NCBI GenBank assembly: GCA_030803735.1
Contig: JAURUC010000001.1
Coordinates: 1,869,501 to 1,933,500, forward strand
Reading direction: 5' to 3'
From: Actinopolyspora lacussalsi
GTDB lineage: Bacteria; Actinomycetota; Actinomycetes; Mycobacteriales; Pseudonocardiaceae
Length of the DNA stretch: 64,000 bases
Shown here one piece after another: positions 7,610-14,522 of the stretch. Position 1 is the first letter of the stretch. Every line of letters begins with the position of its first letter. The notes beneath the pieces are model-generated. The model was not told the origin of the DNA. It ran no database searches and worked only from the letters and a program-made list of their open reading frames with translations. A program made the position numbers and the translations under genes.

Positions 7610-8472
7610 TTGTGCACCTCCTGTGCTGCTCGGCGCAACATCGCCTGCGAGTCTTCCTGGTTCGCGGCCTGCACCCGGAGGCGGGTCATAGCCCGCTCGT
7701 ACAGTGCGACCTCGTCGGGCTTTTCGTAGTAACGGCCTTCGACGAGCCCTTCCAGATAGACGATTCCAGGGTCTCCAGTCATCTCGCCGGGAAACTTCAG
7801 GATCTGGAAACCACCGGACTGAGCCAGATGCGCTCCCGCGTTCAAGGGGAGTATCTGCAGATCGATGCGAGGGCGCTCACCGAGTTTGATCAGATGATCG
7901 AGTTGTTCGGCCATCACCTCGGTGTTGCCACGAGGACGATGGAGTACCGACTCATCGATGATAGCCCACAACCGAACCGGTTCCTCGGTGCGATCCAGGA
8001 TGTTTTGACGTCCGAGTCGAAGTTCGACACGTTGCTGGACCTGCTCGTCGGTGAGTTCGGGATCGGCACGGATCACGGCTTCGGCATAGGCGGGTGTCTG
8101 CAGCAGGCCAGGGACAACGTAGGCGTCGAAGCTGAATACCTCGGTGGCTCCCGCTTCCAGCCCCAAGAACAGGTCGAACCATGACGGTACCGCGCCACTG
8201 AGTTTGTCCCACCAGTTCTTGCCTTTGCGAGCCGCTTCGACGATCCGCAAGAAGTCCGGAAGCCGATCGGGCTTGCCGTAGAAGTCGAGCAGGATCTCCA
8301 GCACGGGTTTGGAAGGGAGCCGTTCTGCCGTCTCGAGGTGTCCCACCTGGGCGCACGACAGCCCGAGCCGCTGCATGACCTCGGAGCGTTCCTTGCCCGC
8401 TTCTTCACGAAGTTGGCGCAGGTTGAGGCCGATCCAGCGTCTGAGTAGTGCGGGGCTCGAAGTGGCAACCAC
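7606..8472 (-). CDS. XRE-family regulator with DUF5753 C-terminal domain (WhiJ-like)
   Basis: The 288-aa product has an N-terminal helix-turn-helix (about 12-75, with RQLREEAGKERSEVMQRLGL and VGHLETAERLPS). A DUF5753 ligand/partner domain follows (about 95-280, with the hallmark VPGLLQTPAYAEAV and ALYERAMTRLR). The start GTG at 8472 has AAGGAG 9 nt upstream. It is followed by the overlapping DUF397 gene and is divergent from the nine-gene operon at 8767. The iterated TGTAGC operator between the two units is the natural candidate target. It probably regulates itself and the neighbouring operon, but this is inference from position. Confidence 0.9.
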   Translation of the reverse strand: MVATSSPALLRRWIGLNLRQLREEAGKERSEVMQRLGLSCAQVGHLETAERLPSKPVLEILLDFYGKPDRLPDFLRIVEAARKGKNWWDKLSGAVPSWFDLFLGLEAGATEVFSFDAYVVPGLLQTPAYAEAVIRADPELTDEQVQQRVELRLGRQNILDRTEEPVRLWAIIDESVLHRPRGNTEVMAEQLDHLIKLGERPRIDLQILPLNAGAHLAQSGGFQILKFPGEMTGDPGIVYLEGLVEGRYYEKPDEVALYERAMTRLRVQAANQEDSQAMLRRAAQEVHK

Positions 8473-8581
8473 GTGATGATCTCCTTCGCCTGTTGGTCAA
8501 GGTCCCGCCCTCGGCATACAGCTCATGGTCGGCTTCCAAGAAGAAGATCACCCGAACGGGGGCATGCACAACTCTTGGATC

Positions 8582-8628
8582 TGTAGCAGCTACATTGTAG
8601 CTTTTTTATGTAGCCGCTACAGAGTAGC
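8582..8628. promoter_or_regulatory. Iterated TGTAGC operator with two perfect palindromes
   Basis: TGTAGC occurs at 8582, 8596 and 8609, with AGTAGC at 8623: four copies at 13-14 bp steps. Two of them are halves of perfect 13-bp palindromes, TGTAGCAGCTACA (8582-8594) and TGTAGCCGCTACA (8609-8621), whose centres are 27 bp apart. The block is AT-rich relative to its surroundings and lies between the divergent XRE gene and the plus-strand operon. This is a strong protein-binding-site signature; the protein is not proven. Confidence 0.7.
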
Positions 8629-8766
8629 GAATACAGAGAATGTGGCCGAGAAGATCGCCATGAGTGGAACCCCGGTACTTCTCCGGCCGCCGATGGCGGC
8701 GATCCCGACGTTTCCCCCGACAGCGCCGGGCTCGCCGCCGCACTGCCCGGCAACGGAAAGTCAGAG

Positions 8767-9168
8767 ATGATCGACGACGAATCGCCACCACTGCTGTGGA
8801 CACGACCTAGTCCGAGGCCGTGGACGGTCCCCTGTCTGATCACGACGAGCTCGTTCACGATCTCCGTGGCGGGGATTCCGGGAGCAGCGGCCTCGGTGTC
8901 CGTACTGGACCGCGACTACGGGCTGAGCGCTCACTGGAAACCGATCGGGGTGTTCGCCGAGACGCCGTACGCGTTCGTCGCGCTCGGACTTTTCGTGCAC
9001 GTGGCGTGGTTCGCGTCGCGGAAGCACGTCGCGACACACACGCCCACTGCGTGTGGTCTCTGGTTCGACCAGCGTGCTCGGCCGCTGCTCTCCCAGCCGA
9101 AATCCCACGACACGAACGGCCCCTGCGCGGACTGCTTGACGGCCTGGGGAGACCACTATGGCCAGTGA
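8767..9168 (+). CDS. Small protein with Cys/His cluster, first gene of the 8.77-14.38 kb operon
   Basis: A 133-aa product that I cannot assign to a named family. The C-terminal third has a pattern H-x(3)-H-x(4)-CG-x(~22)-C-x-x-C (VATHTPTACGLWF ... GPCADCLTAW) that could bind zinc. The next gene product shows the same pattern, so the two may be distant paralogues. The ATG has a weak GGAAAG upstream and the stop overlaps the next gene by 11 bp. A hydrophobic patch YAFVALGLFVHVAWFA is too short and mixed for a confident membrane segment. The start could be later. Confidence 0.6.
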   Translation: MIDDESPPLLWTRPSPRPWTVPCLITTSSFTISVAGIPGAAASVSVLDRDYGLSAHWKPIGVFAETPYAFVALGLFVHVAWFASRKHVATHTPTACGLWFDQRARPLLSQPKSHDTNGPCADCLTAWGDHYGQ

Positions 9169-9406
9169 TAACCCCCTGTGGTCCGGCCCGACGAACACGG
9201 AGTCAGCGGGGGATCCCACCCGCACCGTAAGAGTGTGGATCGACCACACCGGAACGGTGCACGAACGACATACGCGAGATACCGGCCGCACGCTGTGCGG
9301 ACTCAACGCCGGTCCCGACCACGACATCGAGCGCGGCCCTCGGATCTGTGCCACATGCGTGGGAATCCACCTCGACGCCGAGGCATCCGGCGCGAACACC
9401 GGGTGA
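9158..9406 (+). CDS. Small CG/CxxC protein (putative zinc-binding)
   Basis: An 82-aa product of no recognised family. It has H-x(3)-H-x(7)-LCGL-x(~19)-C-x-x-C (HERHTRDTGRTLCGL ... RICATCVGIH), the same spacing pattern as the preceding protein. It begins 11 bp before the end of that gene, so the pair is translationally coupled. The Cys pattern suggests a structural zinc site and possibly a nucleic-acid or protein adaptor role; this is inference. Confidence 0.65.
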   Translation: MASDNPLWSGPTNTESAGDPTRTVRVWIDHTGTVHERHTRDTGRTLCGLNAGPDHDIERGPRICATCVGIHLDAEASGANTG

Positions 9407-9494
9407 GCGGCCGAGAGCCGGTGGTCCGGGCGCGGCTTCCCTCCCCCCGCGCTCGGACCACCTCCCCCTGTTCCCATCCCGGAAAGGAGTCGTC

Positions 9495-9857
9495 ATGACC
9501 GCTGCCGAAGTGCCACGAACGGACTTGGAAGTCCCACTGCTGTCGTTGCGGCACGCCGGTCGTCCCGAGCGCCCGGCCCACGTACCCCCGAACCTGGACA
9601 ACGACGAGCTCCGGGCGTTGATCACAGCGGCGCATCCCGAGCTGGAGCAGATCCACCGACCACACCCCACGCACGGTGAGACCGTGCACGGTTATCGAGA
9701 TCGTCGAACAGGGGACTGGGTCATCGTGTTCGAACGTGCCGAGAAGCGATCCACGCTCAAGGAGTACGGCGGTCCGCTGTGGGACCGCATCGTCGCGCTC
9801 GTGAGCAGGTGGCAGGCCACCAGCCGTTCCACGAGTCACCACTCGCGGCAGGGCTGA
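9495..9857 (+). CDS. Hypothetical protein, 120 aa
   Basis: I do not recognise this protein. The ATG at 9495 is chosen because GGAAAGGAG lies directly upstream. The product is soluble and mixed charge, with LDNDELRALITAAHPELEQIHRP in the middle and a compact C-terminal half (GYRDRRTGDWVIVFERAEK ... WDRIVALVSRW) that reads like a small alpha/beta fold. It ends 3 bp before the glycosyltransferase gene and so is part of the same operon. No catalytic motif can be named. Confidence 0.65.
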   Translation: MTAAEVPRTDLEVPLLSLRHAGRPERPAHVPPNLDNDELRALITAAHPELEQIHRPHPTHGETVHGYRDRRTGDWVIVFERAEKRSTLKEYGGPLWDRIVALVSRWQATSRSTSHHSRQG

Positions 9858-9860
9858 ACG

Positions 9861-10760
9861 ATGTGCACAGCGAACATCGTGGTCGCCGTCCGCGGCAATC
9901 ACCGGGAGCTCGCGGGCCTGTTGCGGCACATCGCCGTCCAGGATTTCACCGGGCGGATCGAGGTGATCCTGGTGGACAACCACCGTCGCCGCAGAATCTC
10001 ACCGTCGGTGCTGGTCGAGGCGGGACTGGCCGGAACCGTGGTCCACGAGCCCCGCCCCGGGCTGAGCCGGGCCCGCAACACCGGGGTGGAGCACGTTACC
10101 GGGGAATTCGTGCTGTTCACCGATCCGGACTCGCGTCCTCATCCGGGCTGGGCCAGTGGTCTGGTTCGAACTCTCATCGAGACGGGTGCCCATTGCGCGG
10201 GTGGCCGAGTCGTCCCCCGCTTCGTGGGTTTTTCCGAACCACCCGCGCTCGAACCGGGCCTCGCGCAGTTCTTCGTCCCACCCGACTGGCCGAGCGAGCC
10301 GTGCGAGCTGCGCCCGCCGTTCTGGCTGCTCGGATGCAACCTGGCCACCCGCTCCACCCCGACTCCGGTGTTCGACGAGCAGCTCGGTGTCCGCCCGTGG
10401 CGACATCTGTCCTGCGAGGACCTGGAGCTGACCGTCCGCACCGAGCACGCCGGACTCGGAGTGGTCGTGGCCCCGAACGCGATCGCGCACCGAGCCATCC
10501 ACGCCGCCGACGTGCGTCTCCCTCGGCTGCTGGCGCGTGGCTTCTGGCACGGCGTATCGGCCGCACGACTGCGCCGCAGCCACCCGGAGGCAGTGATCTA
10601 CGACAGCGTGCGGCTGTCCGATGTGCTCGGCGCGGTCCCGCGCGAGCACTGGCGCACCGTGGCAACGCATCTGGCCCGCATCACCGGCTGGCGACTGGAA
10701 ACGCTCCGGCCAACGCGACGGGTATCAGCCGGCAAGGACGAGGGGGTGAAGAGCCGATGA
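9861..10760 (+). CDS. Family 2 glycosyltransferase
   Basis: GT2 enzymes transfer a sugar from a nucleotide-sugar with inversion. The 299-aa product has a Rossmann-like GT-A start (ANIVVAVRGNHRELAGLLRHI), a nucleotide-binding aspartate region (IEVILVDNH) and the conserved RPGLSRARNTGVEH segment. The metal-binding acidic motif FTDPDSRPHPGW is in DxD position, and a later CEDLEL acts as the ED catalytic-base motif. No transmembrane segment is seen. It overlaps the next glycosyltransferase gene by 4 bp (ATGA). Substrate unknown. Confidence 0.88.
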   Translation: MCTANIVVAVRGNHRELAGLLRHIAVQDFTGRIEVILVDNHRRRRISPSVLVEAGLAGTVVHEPRPGLSRARNTGVEHVTGEFVLFTDPDSRPHPGWASGLVRTLIETGAHCAGGRVVPRFVGFSEPPALEPGLAQFFVPPDWPSEPCELRPPFWLLGCNLATRSTPTPVFDEQLGVRPWRHLSCEDLELTVRTEHAGLGVVVAPNAIAHRAIHAADVRLPRLLARGFWHGVSAARLRRSHPEAVIYDSVRLSDVLGAVPREHWRTVATHLARITGWRLETLRPTRRVSAGKDEGVKSR

Positions 10761-11989
10761 GCGCCCCACCGTGGCCACTGTCGACCAGCGCGGCAAGCAG
10801 CGACCCGACCGTGGCGGTGTTGCTGGATACGGCCGGGTTTCTGCGCACCCTGCCGCTGACCGGCGCGGCCGCGCGCACGGCACGGTTGAACGCGTGGCTG
10901 CACCAGCAAGGCGCGGAGACGACCCTGCTGTTGTGCGATCTGAACCCGGCCTCGCGGCCGAGCGGGGCGTGGCCGCTACCGGTGCGCTACCTGCCCTATG
11001 CCAGCGTCTACGAACACACCGACCGGCTGCGGCTGCACCTGGCCGAGCTGGCACCGGACGTGCTGGTGCTGTCCAACACCCAGCTGACCGTGCGCTACGG
11101 CCGCGAGCTGGCCGAGGAGGCCGGGGCAGCGCTGGTCTACGAGATGCACGACGACGAGCCCGCCTTGCTGCGTTCGATCGGCGATGCGGGGCAGGACACC
11201 GCGGCGGTGCTGCAAACCGCCGCCGTGGCCGCCGCCGACGGAGTGATCACGTTCACCGACCGCGATACCCCGACCGCGCGAAGACTCGGCGCCACCACGG
11301 TGCACGTAGTGCCCTGCGGAGTCGACCCCGGGCCTGCCCCGAGACCGCAGTCGAGTGCCGAGTCGCGGGTGGTGTTCGTCGGCAACGGCTACTACGAGCC
11401 GAACCGCCGTGCGATGCGGTGGTTGCACGAGGTGCTCGCACCGAGCCTGCCGCCCGGGACGGTGATCGAGGTGATCGGCCGCTATCCCGCTTCGCTGCGG
11501 GAATTCGCTGACCGTGTGCGGCTGCGCGGCCCGGTGCGCGACCTGCGTTCGGCGTTGGACAGCGCGACCGTGGCCGTCGCTCCGCTGGAGACCGGCGGGG
11601 GCATGAAACTCAAAGTCCTCGACTATTGCGCCGCCGGGCTGCCCGTGGTCGGCACGGCCGAGGCGTTCGTCGGGTTCGCCGAGACCGAGCAGTGGGCAGT
11701 CGAGGCCGACCTGGCCGAGCTGCCCGGACACGTGACCGCGCTGCTGGGCGACGAGGTGCGCCGCCACCGTCTGGGCAGACGCGCACGGCACCTGGTCGAA
11801 CAGCGCTACTCCTGGTCGGCCCAGGCGCGGGCCGCACACGCGGCCTACAGCGCCATCCTCGAGCAGCACCGCGCCGGCACACGCGGCAGCGTTCCCGACC
11901 CCGAGACGCGAGCCTTGGCTACCGAGCCACCGTACTGGCTGCGGGAATGGCGCGGCCACACCACTCCTCGCACGCATGCTTCCGAGTAA
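10757..11989 (+). CDS. Family 4 (GT-B) glycosyltransferase
   Basis: The 410-aa product has an N-terminal acceptor domain, then a GT-B linker and a C-terminal donor domain with VVFVGNGYYEPNRRAMRWL, a retaining-GT4 style motif GGGMKLKVLDYCAAGLPVVGT (E-x7-E region variant) and a terminal HLVEQRYSWSAQ helix. The ATG at 10757 overlaps the stop of the GT2 gene. Two glycosyltransferases of different folds side by side suggest sequential sugar additions to one acceptor. The sugar and acceptor cannot be told from sequence. Confidence 0.88.
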   Translation: MSAPPWPLSTSAASSDPTVAVLLDTAGFLRTLPLTGAAARTARLNAWLHQQGAETTLLLCDLNPASRPSGAWPLPVRYLPYASVYEHTDRLRLHLAELAPDVLVLSNTQLTVRYGRELAEEAGAALVYEMHDDEPALLRSIGDAGQDTAAVLQTAAVAAADGVITFTDRDTPTARRLGATTVHVVPCGVDPGPAPRPQSSAESRVVFVGNGYYEPNRRAMRWLHEVLAPSLPPGTVIEVIGRYPASLREFADRVRLRGPVRDLRSALDSATVAVAPLETGGGMKLKVLDYCAAGLPVVGTAEAFVGFAETEQWAVEADLAELPGHVTALLGDEVRRHRLGRRARHLVEQRYSWSAQARAAHAAYSAILEQHRAGTRGSVPDPETRALATEPPYWLREWRGHTTPRTHASE

Positions 11990-11998
11990 GGATCCGAC

Positions 11999-12913
11999 AT
12001 GGACGACGACACCACCAACAGCGACGAGGACGTCAGCAGCGAGCTCGCCGAAGCCATCGACTGTGCACGCCTCGCCGCCACCGCGGCCGTAGGCACGACA
12101 TTCGCCTCCCACGCCCTGGTCGGCTACGGCGGACGCTCCGCGATCTTCCTGGCCGAGCACGCGGTGTTGAAGGTCTACACCCACCGGGGGCAGGAACGGT
12201 GCCACCGTGAGGCCGCCGGGCTGCGCGCGGCCGCCCACGCTCCCGAACTACGCGTGCCCGAGGTGCTGGCCCACGACGAACAGGCCGGACAGCTGCCCTG
12301 GCTGGCAACCACCCGATTGAACGGCACCCAACCGTCTCCGCACGAGGCGACCACGACGCTCGGCCAAGTCGCCGCCCAGCTGCACAGCCTGCCCGGTGAG
12401 CTCCTCGCGGCAATGCCCGAACACCGCCGACGACTGCGTGAGCTGCCGGACGGCACCAGCCCCACCCACCGGGCCGGGGCACAGCTCGACACCGCACTGG
12501 CCGAGGCGACACCGGCGGCCGAGACGCGCTGCACCCGCGAGCGCGGATTCGTGCACGGGGACTTCTCCCGCCGCAACATCCTGCTCACCGACGGCGAGCA
12601 CCCCGGCGTCATCGACTTCGAGGGCTCCGGCATCGGCTGCCGCTACGAGGACCTCGGCACGCTGGTGCTGCACGAGAGCCTGCTCGGCACGCACGACCGG
12701 CGCGTGCTGCTGGCCGCCTACGACACCGAGCGCCGCCGCTGGATCCCCACCGCCGCCCCGGTCAGCGGTGACCACCTCGCCTACCACCTAGCCCTGCGCG
12801 CCCGCTGGATCCTGCAATGGGCCATCGACCTCGACCCCGAACTCGCCGAACAGGTCACCGCCCTGGTCCCGTGGCTGCTGGCGGGCCTGCACGACACCGG
12901 ACAGGTGCTGTGA
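11999..12913 (+). CDS. APH/choline-kinase-like phosphotransferase
   Basis: The 304-aa protein has the aminoglycoside-phosphotransferase fold. It shows a glycine-rich ATP loop region (YGGRSAIFLAEHAVLKVYTH, with the Lys), the catalytic Brenner motif VHGDFSRRNILL and the metal-binding VIDFEGSGIG (DFE). Such kinases phosphorylate sugars, antibiotics or small alcohols. Its place 10 bp after the GT4 gene suggests phosphorylation of a sugar-containing intermediate rather than resistance. The catalytic residues look intact, so it is probably active. Confidence 0.85.
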   Translation: MDDDTTNSDEDVSSELAEAIDCARLAATAAVGTTFASHALVGYGGRSAIFLAEHAVLKVYTHRGQERCHREAAGLRAAAHAPELRVPEVLAHDEQAGQLPWLATTRLNGTQPSPHEATTTLGQVAAQLHSLPGELLAAMPEHRRRLRELPDGTSPTHRAGAQLDTALAEATPAAETRCTRERGFVHGDFSRRNILLTDGEHPGVIDFEGSGIGCRYEDLGTLVLHESLLGTHDRRVLLAAYDTERRRWIPTAAPVSGDHLAYHLALRARWILQWAIDLDPELAEQVTALVPWLLAGLHDTGQVL

Positions 12914-12914
12914 C

Positions 12915-13736
12915 GTGCTGATCCTCGACGGAATGCCCGGGGCGGGCAAAACCACGCTCCTCGGAACACTGCTCACCCAGTGGCAGGCCGTGGTCTTTCC
13001 CGAAGCCCGCCCACCGGCCGAGGGCGATGACGAGACCGTGCTGCGGCACCTGTTGGCCGAGGACCACGCGCGCACCACCGAGACCGCCCGGCTGCACACG
13101 CACAGTCCGGAGCGGGTGATCGCCTCCGACCGCTGCCACCTCGGCGTGCTGGCCTACCGCTACGCCCTGGCCCGACTCACCGGCCAGTGGCACGACTTCC
13201 ATCTCGCATTGACCCGCAGCCGCGAGCTCGCCCTCGACCAGCGCCACCACGACGACACCGTGCTGATCCTGCACCTGGAACCCGACGAGTCACGACACCG
13301 CCGCCGCGACCGAGCCGACGATCCCCGCTATCGCCTCTGGTACGACACGAACTTTCTGACCGCCTACGGCGAGTTCTTCCGCGAGCTCACCCGGTGGATC
13401 AGCCCCGGGCCCAGCTGGCAACACCACCAGGTCACCGACACCGACCTGACCGCCACCGTGGCCACCCTGTTGCCCGCCTCGACGACCACACCGGCCGTGT
13501 CGAACGCCGACCTGGCCTGCGGCGGCGACTGCGGCCGACCGCGCTCGACGAGCGTGACCAGCCCGCACGGACGCACACAACTGTTCAGCCGCGCCCTGCA
13601 CCACCAACCCCACGGTGGGCCCGTGTACTGCCTGACCAGCGCCACCGAGATCACCGACCATGTAGAAAGGAACCTCGATGGAGGACGACACCGCGACCGC
13701 ACGCACCCTCCTGGCGACCTTGGCCAACGACCCTGA
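12915..13736 (+). CDS. P-loop kinase (thymidylate-kinase-like) with Cys-containing C-terminal extension
   Basis: The 273-aa product starts almost directly with a Walker A motif, LILDGMPGAGKTTLLGTLL. A kinase core follows with ERVIASDRCHLGVLAYRYAL (DRC/DRH-type substrate region) and HLEPDESRHRRRDRADDPRYRLWY (arginine-rich lid). The last about 90 residues (from SNADLACGGDCGRPRS to PVYCLTSATEI) are an extension with three cysteines not expected in nucleotide kinases. The GTG start lies 1 bp after the APH gene stop. The end overlaps the next gene by 59 bp, which is unusual. Substrate unknown; a nucleotide or sugar is likely. Confidence 0.75.
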   Translation: MLILDGMPGAGKTTLLGTLLTQWQAVVFPEARPPAEGDDETVLRHLLAEDHARTTETARLHTHSPERVIASDRCHLGVLAYRYALARLTGQWHDFHLALTRSRELALDQRHHDDTVLILHLEPDESRHRRRDRADDPRYRLWYDTNFLTAYGEFFRELTRWISPGPSWQHHQVTDTDLTATVATLLPASTTTPAVSNADLACGGDCGRPRSTSVTSPHGRTQLFSRALHHQPHGGPVYCLTSATEITDHVERNLDGGRHRDRTHPPGDLGQRP

Positions 13737-14070
13737 CCCACACACCCCGACAGCCTGGAGCGCCCCCGCCCGACAGACCGCCACAGCGATCCGCGAACAC
13801 CTCATCGACGCCACCCAGCACAGGCACACCACGGTGACCTTCACCGAACTACACCGCTGGCGCCGCGACCTCGACACCACCCTGGACCACCTCGCCACCA
13901 CCGACCCCGCTCTATGGCAACACTGGCAGTACCCCGGCACGTGGCTGGACTCCCTGCTACGGCTGCGATCCCTGATCGCCCACGTACTCGCCAAGGCGTA
14001 CTGGAACGAGGCCGACCAGGTCGCCTACGCCGACATGGACGTGCCCCGCTACCTCTGGGGAGCCCGATGA
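13678..14070 (+). CDS. Hypothetical protein, 130 aa
   Basis: I do not recognise this protein. It is all-helical in appearance and rich in Thr, His, Asp and Trp (FTELHRWRRDLDTTLDHLATTDPALWQHWQYPGTWLDSLL). The ATG is preceded by GAAAGGAA, supporting this start even though it lies inside the 3' end of the kinase gene. It overlaps the next gene by 4 bp (ATGA). It may be a structural partner of the enzymes around it; no motif supports a specific role. Confidence 0.65.
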   Translation: MEDDTATARTLLATLANDPDPHTPTAWSAPARQTATAIREHLIDATQHRHTTVTFTELHRWRRDLDTTLDHLATTDPALWQHWQYPGTWLDSLLRLRSLIAHVLAKAYWNEADQVAYADMDVPRYLWGAR

Positions 14071-14375
14071 CACCACCAGAACAATCCACCTCGGACCCCT
14101 ACACCCGCACCGCCAACGAGCTGCTGACCCTGCTCGGCGGGGCCGAAAACATCATCACAATGACCCACTGCGTCACCCGCCTACGCATCACCCTGGCCGA
14201 CCACCAGGCCGTCGACGGCACCGCGTTACGCGACCACCCCGCCGTTCTCGGACGCCTCGACGACGGCGAAACCCTCCACCTTCTCGTCGGTCCGGCCGCA
14301 GTCGAACCACTCACACTCGCCTGCGTCACGCTCCTCACCGGATGCAAGGACCGCTGGGGCGACGAACGACGCTGA
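14067..14375 (+). CDS. Stand-alone PTS EIIB-like domain (glucose family)
   Basis: The 102-aa product is a near-complete EIIB domain of the glucose/GlcNAc PTS family: LLGGAENIITMTHCVTRLR with the phospho-acceptor position Cys35, then a VGPAAVEPL end. It lines up along its length with the window's own EIIB at 31882-32118 (GGQGNVVEIEPCITRLR). No EIIC or EIIA gene accompanies it. It is the last gene of an operon of glycosyltransferases and kinases, overlapping the 130-aa gene by 4 bp. Either it takes phosphate from the general PTS as a regulatory input or the fold has been reused. Both are inference. Confidence 0.8.
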   Translation: MTPPEQSTSDPYTRTANELLTLLGGAENIITMTHCVTRLRITLADHQAVDGTALRDHPAVLGRLDDGETLHLLVGPAAVEPLTLACVTLLTGCKDRWGDERR

Positions 14376-14420
14376 CGGAGACTTCCCACTGAAACCGGGC
14401 CGACCGAACCTCTACCGGTC

Positions 14421-14522
14421 AGCCGTTCCCCGCTGTCGGTGGAGAAGACGCACAATGTCCTCGGGCCGGAACCCCACCGCGACCCGCTCGCTCACCCGTG
14501 GTGGGGTACGCGCGTCCAACCG
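14421..14522 (-). pseudogene. Remnant of the 3' end of an ABC-transporter ATPase gene
   Basis: On the minus strand this segment reads LDARTPPRVSERVAVGFRPE and then shifts frame before a GERL-like end. It closely parallels the C-terminus of the intact ATPase gene ending at 15411 (LDARTPPKVGERVTVGFRAD ... SADSGERLAG). The first 30 bases (14421-14450 against 15421-15450) match at 27 of 30. It is a frameshifted leftover of a paralogue or partial duplication, in the same orientation and almost exactly 1 kb from the intact copy. The end of the SUMF1-like gene runs into it. Confidence 0.7.

Noticed and set aside
8582..8628. CRISPR-like spacing of the TGTAGC repeats
   Set aside because: The units are only 6-13 bp and too closely spaced. 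An operator explains them better.
9779..11989. A 736-aa frame covering both glycosyltransferases
   Set aside because: Only the part from 10757 is homologous to GT4. The upstream part is out of frame with the well-supported GT2 gene.
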